A stretch of DNA of 64,000 nt from Collybiopsis luxurians FD-317 M1 (lineage: Eukaryota; Basidiomycota; Agaricomycetes; Agaricales; Omphalotaceae): the NCBI GenBank assembly GCA_000827265.1, contig KN834768.1:542765-606764 (forward strand), in the 5' to 3' direction. How positions within the stretch are numbered: position 1 is the first letter of the stretch; every line of letters starts with the position of its first letter. The notes under the pieces are model-generated. The model did no database searches, was not told the origin of the DNA, and saw nothing but the letters and a program-made list of their open reading frames with translations. A program made the translations under genes and the position numbers. Below, one piece after another: positions 24,233-36,327 of this stretch.

Positions 24233-25521
24233 TGTCTCACCTCACAATCTGGTTTTCTACCGCACTGTGCTAGTACGGGCCTATATTGCGGATTGTATGG
24301 GCCTGGTTGGGTTGTCTTTGAGATACCATTGCCAATGAATAGCCGAAAGATACCATAAACGGGAACGGGAAAAGGAATGGAAGTAGGGTGATTGGAAAAA
24401 GTAGATTATACCAGAACAATCTAGAACATGTTTACGGGGACTTGCGTTAGAATAGACACTTAGTATGTAGTGCTTGTACTGTACGTCCGTTCTTCAATAT
24501 ATCAGCTTCTCTTCTAAGTATAGTACTCGCGAGGACTTTTAATCCTAGATGTCTCGTCTTCAATTTATCAGCCCTTCCTCTATGTACAATGCTCGTACCA
24601 AGTTCTATCGAAGTCTTCAATTTATCAGCTCTTCTTTTAGGTACAGTAATCGTACCGAGTAGTATCAGCTTCTCATCTACGAACTGGGCGAGTACAGATA
24701 CTGGCGCACTTCCGGTGTGTGAATTGTTTCGTTCCAGGACATTTTTTGACCATTCCGTCTATCTTGAAAACGATTAGTATGGACTTTGTGGAGTACAGAA
24801 GATTGGTATTTGATGTATGAAAGCCATCTGTGTTTACGAGGATTAACCCTAGCATTCTAGGATTCTGTAGAGACACAAATACATAAATGTTGGCATAGTG
24901 GATCGTCATTAAATATTAAGGATTTCGCGTCAATCATCTTTAGACCCGTTTGGATTGCGACAGTTTCAGAATTCCGCTCGGCAAGGGTTTCGGCACAGTA
25001 ATGGCATAGCGGTTTTAATTTCGGCGTTACGGCATCGCGTCCTAAGCCCACTGCCATCCAGGCCGTTTTTGGTTGCCCCTGAAAATCGCAAAAGTGCGTA
25101 ATATCCGCGTAACATGGAAGTCCAGAGCGTAATTACACAACCAATGCGGAAACCTAAGTACTAAGTTTCTACAAAATCCACTGAAAATTTGTGCATTGCT
25201 AGGAAATAAACCTACGAATCCGAGCGTCTTTGAGAGCGCTCTGAAATCCATCACGATGTCGATGTTCCTCAAAGATGCAGCCTGCTGTCAATCCTTCCAT
25301 GCTCGTACTGATCATTCTGCATGAATCGAGCTGACACGCAGACAGACTCAATTTGCGCTCGCGTCTCATTTATTGAAGGAGGCTTATTCGGTTAGCTCTC
25401 CCGTGTTGCTCATCCTGCATCGCCATTAGTGGAGACCGGGAGCATGTGAAATAACATACTATTGCTTCTGAGCTATTCCCGTCCCCGTGTGAGAGCTTTA
25501 CCCTCTTTTCGAGTTACCATT
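24233..25521. other. Intergenic; inner part of the left inverted-repeat arm
   Basis: No supported gene. Holds the ~60-bp tandem repeat (24492-24675) and, near 25000-25130, a stretch that recurs inverted near 41560-41660. The right end is the promoter of the AhpC/TSA-like gene. Confidence 0.5.
24492..24675. repeat. Short tandem repeat, three diverged ~57-66 bp units
   Basis: Units begin CTTCAATATATCAGC at 24492, CTTCAATTTATCAGC at 24558 and CTTCAATTTATCAGC at 24615. Each continues with a CT-rich piece and a GTACxxTxxTCG-like piece. The units are diverged but in step. Confidence 0.7.
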
Positions 25522-26954
25522 ATGTCCGAACCCAACCTGCTAGACGGCGATACGCTGAACAAGGCTTTCTCATTGGAAGTTACTGATGTTACAGGAAAGA
25601 AAGTAAACTTTGGGTCGCTATTCAAGGAGAAAACGATTATTGTTGTGTTTATTCGTAAGTACCTGCTCGCAGATTATCACATCCGTGATTGCTACGAAGG
25701 AAGAACGTACAAGCGGCTTACCCTTAGACCAGGTCATTTCTTCTGCGGGGTACTACTTTACGTTCTTTGACTGGGCATGTAAGCAAGCTGAAAGTCTGAC
25801 CTGGACCCGGTGTGGTAGAACTGTCAAGTGGGTTGCTCATCTCTCAAATGCTCCTGTCTGTTCATCTCCACCCGCATCCATCGCTGTCATCACAGTTATA
25901 TGTCTCCCACCTCAATTCGGAATGCCAGCAGTTAGCCAGCTCCATGCAGGAAGGCAACACGGATATCATCGTTGTTGGATGTGGGCAGTGGGAGCCCATC
26001 GAGAAGTACTCTGGTAGGTTTCATAGCCACCTGTTGTTCGATGCAAGTTCTCGTCAGACTTTTCGTCAGACGTTCCGTACCGATGATGCTGGATCAGACT
26101 GGATCTGATGGTAAATTTTATAGAGTTGACCGGTTTCCCTTCGTCAAGAATCTTCGCCGATCCAGATTTAAATGTATTTCACGCACTCGGGATGAATATT
26201 CGAACTCTTGCTCGTACTCCGACCGGTAAAAAACGGGCCAGTTACCTTACCGATGGAATTATCAAAACTACAATTTTGAGTACTTGGGTAAGTGTCTCCG
26301 CGTTTGAATTTGACATGTCCCTTCGAACCCGCATACCAAAATTATCCATTCAGCCTAGACGAGCCTGACGGGGTTGAATGATAATTATTTGCGGTGTTAT
26401 TTGCCAAGTTTTTTCTTCTCTTTTAATTTACAGCTTTGTCGTTTGAAAATCTTCTCACTCAGTGGAGCCGAGAGCCACGCGACAGTAAGACTGACGGAAT
26501 GTTCACAGAGAGCTTTCATGAGCCCAAAACTTTTGGGAAAGCAGGGGAATGTCGCACAGCTGGGAGGCGAGTTCATCTTCGGACCAGGTGAAAATTTATT
26601 CCTTCTTCTCCCGGCTCCTTCCTTTTACTGCAACCTTTTCCCCTTCCAATGCATAAGAATCAATGACATTGCGGGAGTCTCTTCTAAACGCAATTGCAAT
26701 CACTAGCTCATATACTGATAATTTCTCTCTGTTATTGTTTGGGAACCAAGGAAACCAATGTACCTTCGCTCACCGGATGCAACACACGGAAGATCGTGAG
26801 TCTTTTCAACCCATGTACAGTAGTGGTGACAAGAATATCTTTTCTAATCTTGATTTCGCACTTTCTCTATTCGTACTTTTGGGCAGATGTGGAGATCTCG
26901 TTACTGCTTGAGAAAGCTGGTCTCCGTCAGAATGTTGGGAATGTCAATCAGTAG
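25522..26954 (+). CDS. AhpC/TSA-like thioredoxin-fold protein (PRXL2/AAED1 type)
   Basis: Probable peroxiredoxin-like redox protein. The start at 25522 reads MSEPNLLDGDTLNKAFSLEV, followed by the strand KTIIVVFIRHFFCG, the family's thioredoxin-fold segment with its Cys. Later exons give YVSHLNSECQQLASSM, ELTGFPSSRIFADPDLNVFH, KQGNVAQLGGEFIFGPG, GNQCTFAHRMQHTEDH and a C-terminal VEISLLLEKAGLR; the stop is at 26952-26954. This order is that of fungal AhpC-TSA_2 proteins. Exons near 25750-25895 and 26400-26540 are not certain, so a second active-site Cys (C-x2-C) cannot be confirmed. Located in the spacer of the inverted repeat. Confidence 0.75.
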
Positions 26955-27690
26955 CTCGATAATAATGGAATTCAATTTACTTACTCCCGTCTTCATCCGT
27001 GCCACCCATCATTACTTTAGTTTTGCCATCAGCTATCTTTGACCACGCGGTCCGTATTTATGGATGGATTCCAGCAAGCCTTCGTGATGTGAACTGTCGA
27101 ACTCGAAGGGTTTCGGTCGACGGCGTCAGGGCTTTTTTTTTTTACTAAAGCTGCAAGAATCGTGTCAGAACCCGGCGACCGTCTCGTTGATCGAATACCC
27201 AAAAAGTCAGCATAAAACTTTAAATTTGGACCATACCAGGGATCGCCCCCAGAGACTCCATTTGGGGAAGTTGTTAATAAAGTGATAAAGGCCTCGATCG
27301 CGTATCAGTTGATCTTATCCGCTGTGTACAACAGCTAAAACGCCGAAGGGTGGACCAGAGGTCGGACGTGAAATCCAAGGGTAGCTGATCCACGGACAGG
27401 AAGAAGGGAATCATTCTGCCCGGTGCCATTCAGTTATGCTGACCATCAGTGCGACTTCCCTGAAAATTGCTTGTACCTGTGACAATTTTTAACCTATACC
27501 GAATTTCGGATTATTCGGAAAGTTCCAACCCGCGCGGAAACGCCACAATTCTTTTCCTCTTGCGGGGTATATACATCATTGAGACTGGGTGCTGTATGGA
27601 GTGTATAAAGTGTGTGAGAGTTTCCGCGATTCGCGCGCTAGCCTCCTCCTCCTCCTCCTCCTCCTCTCCTTCTAACTAACTTAACTCGAC
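26955..27690. promoter_or_regulatory. Intergenic and promoter region with a (CTC)n tract
   Basis: No gene supported. A CTC repeat at about 27641-27666 lies 25 bases upstream of the next start codon, in the likely 5' UTR of the DUF6534 gene. Confidence 0.5.
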
Positions 27691-29808
27691 ATGTCGTTCG
27701 TTAATATACCCGATGTCCCAAGAACCTTTGGTGCACTCCTAGTCGGAGCTCTTTTCGCTTCATTGTGCGTGTTTAGTTCAGATACTTACGCTTTGTGATA
27801 CTGATTTTTTCTTTCGCACACGCCAGTCTTTCGGGAGGGGTTACGGTTCAGACATTAGTGTATTATAAGCTTTATCCTGGGGACGATTCCAATATCAAGT
27901 CTTTGGTGCGTACTGAACACTTCAAACTCTGCTCCTCTGCTTGAGTCACTTATTATTCATTTTCTCAGGTTTTTGTCATATGGTAGCTCTTCTGCTTGAA
28001 TCTCGTAGAGTAACCGAGCTCGAACTATACATCCCATTCGTCTTAGGCTATTGGATTCTTGCCATACAGGATTGATCTGGGGGTCGCAATGGGAGTATTT
28101 TATTGGGTTGTATGGACAAGAAACGAAGATCGATTACATCCCTTCGTTAGTCCCTGTTCTCAGAATTTTTGCGAGTAATTATTAACAGGAACTGTTCTAG
28201 GACTCTTGCTGTGAGTAATAATCCACCTCACCACTAGCACCCCATATCACCGCAAAACGTCCACTGATATACTCCACTTCTCTTGCAACAGCTCAGCATC
28301 GTGTTCACCGTAGGTATCTTCTGCCGGCGTTCTATTTTCCTTCCGAGTAACAGCAATGTATTGATTTCGGCGGCTTTACAGGGCGTTCTCACCTTTCTTG
28401 TGCATTCGTGAGTTCTCCGTCTATTTTGAGAGGTGAAATTCTTACGAGCTCTCGGAAAGATTCTTCGCCCAGAGAATATTTCGGCGTATGTCAACTTCCC
28501 TAAATCCACTTCTATTGTTTCAGCCTGAGTTTCTATATGGCAGTGAGCAAGCGAAACTGGATACTTGTCGTCCCTGTGGTATGTTTATCTCCTGATAAAT
28601 CCGCGCAACCGCTCTAACTGTCCGTGAAGGTCGGAATCGCCGCTCTGAGACTTAGTACGTCGCGCTTAGCATGGAATCGATGTTCCTAACATGAAGTTGT
28701 CCATATTAGTTTCAGCGACTGGTGCGCGTTTCAGGTTATTCCTTTGCGTCTAAAAGGCTTACTAGTGGTCTTTTTGAATGCAAAGCAACAAGCGGTACAA
28801 TGTAAGTAATGTCGCCTTACGGAGAATCATTATTCATTGAGATTTTGTAAGGCTTCACTATCGTTCATTCACACAATTCCGGGATCATGTTAGGGTACGG
28901 CGTATCTACCATTCATTTCCAAAAAGTTTTCTAATTTTTTTGCAGTGGCTATTCACGCTTGGACTGGCCCTTTCATCCGTGGTAGACGTCATGATCACTT
29001 TATCCCTCTTCGTATTACTCAAAAGAAGTAAAACCGAAGTCGGAAGGTGAGCATATATGAAAAAAGAATCTTCCCCTTTACTTATTGCGATCATTTCAGC
29101 CTCGATGGAGTGATTGATTCCTTGATACTGTACACCTTCGAGACTGGATCAGTTACATGGTTTGTACCTTACCTCGACCCATATATCTGAGGACACTCAA
29201 GACATCTTCCAGCGCTGCAACAATCATTTCAATGATTTTGGTTCGTGGTAATTCTGAAGCAGTTTGAAAGATTGATACGACACCGTCTGCAGTGGATCGC
29301 TGTTCCAACTCAACTGTTCTTCATGGCTCTTCATTTCATCATCGGAAAATGTGAGTAGATTACATATGATGTGTTGGTTTTGCTGATTTTCATTGCCCCT
29401 AGTCTATGCAACTTCCTTCCTTGTAACGTATGCGCCCTTTCTCATCTGTGCATGATGATATGGTAATCACCAACTCTTCTAGGCTCAACTCACGGAGGGG
29501 TTTGCGCCAAGTTCGTAATAGCCAGAGAGGATCGTCTTCTGGTGGTGGCCGTGGACGTCCAGCATACGTCCTAGACAATCGTCGACCAGAATTTCGAGCA
29601 TCGAAAAACGGAGGATACGATGTTGCAAAAAGCACAGTGACTGAGGTATGTCTTTTGTCCGATTGAGTATTGTGCGCGACTCAGCACCTTGTATTTTTCT
29701 TCGTTTTTGACTTCGTAGCTACAAATCAACGTACAAAGAAGCGTAGAATACACTTCGGACTCTTTCGCTGATATAAATAATGGATACGGGCCTCGAAGCT
29801 CGCTTTAA
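27691..29808 (+). CDS. DUF6534-type seven-helix membrane protein, copy 1
   Basis: Large Agaricomycete membrane-protein family of unknown function. Start at 27691: MSFVNIPDVPRTFGALLVGA. Typical blocks follow in order: LSGGVTVQTLVYYKLYPGDD, VFVIWLLDSCHTGLIWGSQW, FYMAVSKRNWILVVPV, WLFTLGLALSSVVDVMITLS, and the DUF6534 part SLDGVIDSLILYTFETGSVT then WIAVPTQLFFMALHFIIGKF YATSFLVTLNSR. A Ser/Arg/Gly-rich cytosolic tail ends GYGPRSSL. At least ten short introns. The junctions around 28430-28535 are unclear: the simple splice there meets a stop or needs a non-GT donor, so either a GC-AG intron exists or this copy has a small lesion. Neighbour of a second family member 4.3 kb on. Confidence 0.78.
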
Positions 29809-32800
29809 AGGTTTCCGGCATAGTTGGTAATGGTCACTCGCACTCAGCTATCGAGAAGTGATACCTTCTGGTTCTCGCCGTCCTGTATATACTATCGATA
29901 ACTAACTGACTAGTCGCTTACCCTCATTTAACTATTTTTTATTTCGGTATGTAGCTGTATTGCTCAAGATATCCATTATTGTATTGCTAATGACGCATTA
30001 TTTTAACTTGATGATGATTAATTAAACAGAAGACATACGTTATTAATAGTGATCCACTCAATAATCCCAGCTTTGACACTGTGGATCTACTTCCAATACT
30101 GGGATAGAGAACAATTTCGGCGGCTTAACGTACTTCGTCAAACTTCCGAGGACTAATAAGTAAAAGGTACCGGCTCAGCCTTGCTTCAGTCGGCCGGAGA
30201 AAGCGCATACTATCAGTTCCAGAATTTTCTTGAAAATTGCTTCGAGACACACCTTAGATGGCTTTGAATTGGGTTCGGATTCTGAATGCATGAAGCATGG
30301 TATCTAACCATCCTTAACTATCTACTTTTTTTGAGCAATTGTTCCCAGGCTCTGAATGTGAATACATTGCTGGTGCCCACATAGACATACACACGCACCA
30401 GTCGATCGTTAGCGTGTATCGTGGTCTGCTTAGAGGAGACTAAGTAACCCAAAGAGGAGTTTCCACGTTATGTGAATCTATTGAATTTTCTTGTTCTCCT
30501 CAAGTTGTTTCTTCCATAACATTCGGTTTAATAGAGATCCTCAGAAAAATGTCCCGAGGCTCGACATTTAAAATTCTATCCCATATATGAGGAACAATTT
30601 GCAATTTCTCCAAATGTCTGCAAATGTGCTGTGAAAAACGGCTTGCGGAGCGAATTCCCAGCCGAATTCGGTGAAATAGGGACTGAGAATGTTGCTACTA
30701 CGCATATCCGTCTAAGTGCCAATGCTGAGATCCAGTGTTTCTCTATAAGATCAGGTCGATTTGGAAACTCAACAGGCATTTTGAACGGTGGAAGTCTACG
30801 AAAGGTTTAAGGCACAATAGAACAGGACAGATCACTCCGGAAGGAAGGAGCAACCCTATCATGAAAGCCCACAGTCCTGTATGGCTCAATTATCGCTAAC
30901 CAGATTGTGCCGATCTGGTGCTCGTCGGGCAGAAAGCTTGGCCGGGCTTTTGAGTCTCATGCCGCCTGGTGCAAGCCCGGCCGGCGCCATTCTGCCATCG
31001 CGTCGATTTTTAATACGGCAACGCTATTTATCAGGTCTGCGCCCAATTCAGATGTGAAGCAGCTGCCTGACGAGTTGAAGGGTTCTTCGCTGAACATGTA
31101 CCGAAAATTGCTCAGCAAATTCAGTAGGTGTTGGATAATAGTTTGGTTGCAAATATATGCCAAACGATGATGTGGAGATGGACTTGATTTTTGAATCGTT
31201 CTCGAGCCAGAGTTCGAGCTCGGGCTCAGGTTTAACCTGACCTTGCCAGGTCCAGCTGGTATATAAATACAAAGTGCACTCGTTCTGCACCAGCACTATC
31301 ATGGCCAGTACAAGAACTAAGGAGTTGCGCGTGAGAGGGGTCGCCGCGAGAAGTCACGCGGTAATATCGAGTCTGGACTTCGGGATTTGCTGTTGCCTTG
31401 TAACTCAGATATGAACAACTAAGAGAACTCGTGGGAATGAGGGCGATGCGGGCGTGAAGGACCGATGGTGGGGGCCTTGAGTTATGGGTACCGCAGGGAA
31501 TGAATGATAGTACTCGTTTGACGCGTCGAATGAGGAGGGGGAAGAAACCTGGCAGAAAATTAATGCGCTCCCAAAATGGCCCGACTGACAGACTAAATCA
31601 GGTACCTTTCTAATACTTATGGCAAAAATGTAAGAAAAAAAATTCAATGCCCGCCATATGGCATAAGGACAATACCTACACATCGTTCCGGAATCATAAT
31701 GAATGATGACTGCCGCTAGTTTCGAGCATGAATTCACTCAGCAAACCGTTAGAGAGGCGGTCCTGAGCTGAAGTTCGGTTCGACGAATTTCATCTTAGTA
31801 ACGGTATCCACTGTGCACGCACCTATCACTTGCTTCCACCCTCACCTGCGATTAGTAAGTCCACGCAATTGCAAGTACTAGAAGCAAGGGACTGGAGACT
31901 TCTTCATATACAGAAATAGCCTAAGTGTAGAGATGCCTCGGAAGTCTGGTCGGGCATCGTGCATCATGTCTCGACTGGACTCCATTTCCGGTTGTTCTCT
32001 CGACGACTCAAAGGAGCTTCAGATGATTATATATGACCCAGCAGGTAAATCTGTTCCTAGTTTAAAGAATCGGTAAGCTAGAGGCACTCCGACCAGGCTG
32101 TACTTAGGATCTGTCCAATGTCCATAGCGTTACATAGATAATCTATCGATGATCCCCAGCATAACTACCCTTGGCTGGTATGCTTGCGATTGGGCGTGCA
32201 GTCGACGTGGCTACTCATTAAATGACTTTGGTGATATCGTCGACCCCTTGTCTCATAATGTCGGCATCAGGGACAAGGTTCTTCGCAAGCCCCCTGTACT
32301 CTCAGCAATAATTATGACATATACGTAGCCTCACCTGCATACACCGGTAAGTTGTAATTTACCTGGCAATCTAGTGCTGGTTGATCAGGCTTAGACATGT
32401 AATAGTTTAGCTGAGCACGAAGCTCCAGTAAGTTCAATAAATATCGTCTTAAAGTCATTTGCAGGCTAGATAGAAAAAGAGTCTTCACCTAGGGCACAAA
32501 ATGATAAACGTTCATGAGCCCTTCTGTTGCTTCTGGTTACAATTCCGCCTTAATAGGATGAATGAATTAAATGCTTTCGCCGCCGCCGCTGATTGAGGTA
32601 CATTGATATGTGATTTACTCTGCTTCCGAGGGTTTGGTCCATTAGGTAAGGAAAGATACCCAAATAATGGAGACAAAAAGAGGATTTGGGTCCGACCTAC
32701 TCGACTCTCTATGTTCAATTAGAATGCTCTTACGCGAACACGATGGAAAGCTGAAAGGCAAGCAAATACACGAAATACCTCAGGACTTGGCACGCCCTAA

Positions 32801-34128
32801 ATCAGTCGGTATCCTTTCCTCACTTCAAGCCTGAAGGATGTTCCTCGCACTAGCACCGACGACTTTCCGCTGCCGCATTGCGATCTTTGTGGTGGCACAT
32901 GAAAACCACTTACCTTTGAATTCGAATTACCGAGGGGTTGCGAATTTGGGTCTGACTCCGCGTCCTTCAGCTGAATGTTAAGCCCATCTGCCAGCTATCG
33001 CTGAAGAATCACAGAGCTCTGTTATGGGGTGAAGATCATGAATCAATCATTCGACATACCTCGAAAAGCTTGCCAGGAATATCTCGAAGGCATACCTGAG
33101 TATCGAGTTCATGAGCGTTGAATTATAACTGACAGAGGCATGATGATTTGTTACATCTTTGCTGGACGTTTTGCTACAGAAAAGAGTGACAGAAGAATTG
33201 AAAGTGAAATCCTGGAGATTGCCTGGAGATCATTGCCAGTTCCCCGGTCAAAGCTGTGGTTTTGAAGCACGTGATGAATTACCCTGATCTATTCCCGACC
33301 ACAAGGAACCATCACGCTTCATCGTTTTCAAGGTTGCTTCGGACCTTGAATTTGCATTTAGCCTTGCTCAACTCTTCAGGTGACTGCCAGAAGGCGGTAA
33401 TGCGATCTTTGCCAGGATTTCACCGTATGTACTATCTTCCCCTTCTCTGCAATTTGCCGTGTCTTTCTACAATTGAAGAAGATCAATATCTTTCAGTTGA
33501 CGCAACCATCGGCACGATATCAGATGATCCCTGACAACTCAATGACACTCAATAAACGCCACTGTCACACCGCAACGACTCATACCTACTTATCCACCCC
33601 AAGCTTTACTTACTACGCTTCAGGTCGTAAGCCACGGGTCTAGCGAGCAAGCGCAACCACTCAAGCGCTCAAGGTCCATTGGGCTCTTTATACGTATTAA
33701 AATGAGCATGAACTAAAAACGCGCGCGGTTGACGTGACTTCTCTCGTATCCACGCATTCATTTATCTGTATCGAGATCCGTATCGTCCGGCTATTCGTGC
33801 CTTCGACATGCTGAGTCTTCGGCCAGTGTCGTGATTTCCCAGAAAGTGTAAACTATGTTTCGGAAGCGGTGGCGTTCACATTTCATAAAAGCACCGCTGT
33901 CTTCAATATTCTTCGCCCAATTTTTTCCACTACAACAAGACTTCCCAACACCGTTTCGCAATTGGCCGGGGAAAAGTCAGGAATCAATCATTCTGAGATA
34001 GGACGCCGGAAGATTCGAGAAGCGCTCACATATTTCAAGGACTCTATCTACAGCTCTCTTGCTCTTCGTTCTTCATTCATCGGCTGGAAGCGACTTCCGA
34101 GTTTGTGCTGGACAGGAAATCCGAAGGC
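29809..34128. other. Long intergenic stretch, 4.3 kb, between two DUF6534 genes
   Basis: Only short, unrelated open frames on both strands, none over about 110 codons, and no family motif. I see no transposon termini, tRNA or long repeats. The last few hundred bases should hold the promoter of the second DUF6534 gene. Confidence 0.45.
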
Positions 34129-36327
34129 ATGCCAATAACAACTACAGATGGTGTTACGAGCTACAGTGCCCTGCTTGTCGGTGGGCTGATAGCTTTTAGG
34201 TGCGCATCCATCCTTTCATACATTTTATAATCAACTAATGGTGCTGCCGTACCGTTTTCATCGCGATCCAGCTTGACTGGGACCGTCTCAGTGCAATGCA
34301 TGGTGTATTTCAGGCTCTTCCCGCGGGAGTCTAGTTTGTTTAAGGGTCTGGTGAGCTGAAAGGCTGAGATAGAAGATCCCTATGTGTTTGCTCAGACGGA
34401 ACTGTCGGTTTTACAGGTAGCTGGTATCTGGTAAGGTCATATCGCTTGTTCGACATGGCCCCCTAACCACGACGGGGTTTAGGCTTCTCGACCTTATTCA
34501 TTCTGCCTTCATTGGGGCTTCGTTATACCTGTATTTCATCAATTGGTTTGGAGAAGAGTCGCAAATTAATGTCATTCCTTGGTCTGTCGCTGTACGTAAT
34601 GCTTTCTCTATATTGATCTTTAACATCAAAGTCTAACCTTTTTGGTGTTCCCTCGACATACAGTTCACGGTGGTAATTACGGTAAGTCTTACCGCGTATG
34701 GCTCAATGCCCTCATGGGGTAGATGAACTTACGATAATTCAGGCTGTACAGACATTCATTGCACATTGGTGAGCAGCGATTCCAACGTTCGCCGAGTAGA
34801 CCAGAGATGAACTCCGGCTCAATTTAGCTTCTTTGCCAACAAGATTTATCGATGTAAGCTCGGCCAAACGTACTCTTGCCGGTATAATCTAATGATTTTG
34901 GATCTCAGCTAGCAAGAAGAACTGGTATTTCACTGGACCTGTGGTTTTTCTGGCTTTCCTTCGATTGAGTATGTCGTACACGCTGTGTTGTACACGTTGA
35001 ATGACGTTTTTATGATTGAACAGTCGCCGCTGGAAGTGAGTTCTGGTCTCGCATATTCCCTTGTGTTTTTGCTCATAAACATCATTTAGCCTCGACTGGT
35101 GAGATGATCGCTGTAGGCCACTATTCCTCGTTCAATCGTGCCTATCCTGGTGTAAGTACTGTTATCTCATCACTTCTTGCGGTTAGCTCACGTCTTTCGT
35201 TCAGTGGATATTCACCCTTGGCCTCAGTCTTTCTTCCGCGGTAGACGTACTCATCGCAGGATGCTTAATCTATCTACTGCGTAAGCTGAAGCTGCAGATG
35301 GGATCAACATCGAAGATGTCAGTATTCTCACATCTATCTATGTCTTTCACAAATAACAGGACATCCAGGATCAAAGTCGTCGACACGTTAACGTTGTATA
35401 CGCTCGAAAACGGATTTTTGACTGGGTGCGTTTTTGGCTATATCTTCCACTTTCCCTCTACTCATCATGCTTTTGAATTAGAGTCGCAACTACGGCTTCT
35501 TTGATATGCGTAAGATGAGCATGTAAAATTTTCATAATCGGATCACTGAGATTCCTTCTCCTATAGTGGCTCTCCATGCCACATAACCTGTCGTTCTTAG
35601 GGCTCCATTTCGTTATCGAGAAACGTAAGTCCCCCTTTGCTCTCTTACTAGTTATTAATCATCAATCCCATCTTGAATTCGAGCTAACTTCTTTTTCATA
35701 AATTATACCAGTATATGCGAATTCCATCCTGGCTTCTCTCAACACACGCAAAGAGCTCCGCGATATGCGTCCCCGAATATCGCCATGGGCTGATCGTTCT
35801 CTCCCTGTGTTGACTGCTGATGATTTCGGATCGAACCCTCCGAGAGACCCGCTAAACATGTTGGTGAGGCGTTATTATTTCCCTAATCAACCGTGCCTGC
35901 TTTTTCTCCGCGGCTTTCTTGTATCATTATTCTAAACAAGTCGCAGAATCCACTCGACAGGTATAATTCCAGACCAAGCACACCCATCAAGCAATCTCGT
36001 ATGCCTGTGAGTATTCTCGATCCTTTCTGTCTCTTTCTGTACGGCTAGTTCTAAATATGTGTTTCTTAGCTGGAGGTCACAGTTGAGCGTGTCATTGAAC
36101 AAGAGTCCGAATCTCTACGGGCTTTGGCTGTGATGTCTCGATCAAACTCGGATTCATCGAACAAGCCCAACTCAAACTCTCACACCAGAGTTGACTCAGC
36201 AGGATCGACCTACAAGTATGACCACCCAAAGCGTGTGTCCAGGACCCCAACGATAATGAGCTGGAAACAACATACACATGCGGAATATCCAGACTTTGAT
36301 CTACCGGATATGCCTCGATATCCTTGA
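34129..36327 (+). CDS. DUF6534-type seven-helix membrane protein, copy 2
   Basis: Start at 34129: MPITTTDGVTSYSALLVGGL. After splicing about 14 short introns all blocks are in frame: LTGTVSVQCMVYFRLFPRES, WLLDLIHSAFIGASLYLYFI, INVIPWSVA, CFFANKIYR, KKNWYFTGPVVFLAFLRL, WIFTLGLSLSSAVDVLIAGC, then the DUF6534 region KVVDTLTLYTLENGFLTG, WLSMPHNLSFLGLHFVIEKL and YANSILASLNTRKELR. The C-terminal tail is long, Ser/Asn-rich and ends DLPDMPRYP. Intact by eye. Related to the copy at 27.7 kb but well diverged, so an old duplication rather than a recent one. Function unknown for the family. Confidence 0.88.

Larger units (their letters stand above)
21886..25130 (+). repeat. Left arm of a large inverted repeat
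   Basis: Contains the first HeLo-like gene plus flanks. Its reverse complement recurs at about 41560-44266. Upstream matches include the GGCCGGGCGGAAGCC block and the stretch with AGCGGTTATCGTTAAATA. Downstream matches include a GAAAATCGCAAAA block near 25080. Coding parts are close to identical, flanks are patchy. Boundaries are estimated by eye. Confidence 0.75.

Noticed and set aside
23626..24240. 204-codon minus-strand open frame
   Set aside because: Antisense of the Gly-rich last exon of HeLo-like copy 1; low-complexity shadow.
29809..34128. Transposon in the 4.3 kb empty stretch
   Set aside because: No terminal repeats, target-site duplication, reverse transcriptase or transposase motif was visible in the frames.
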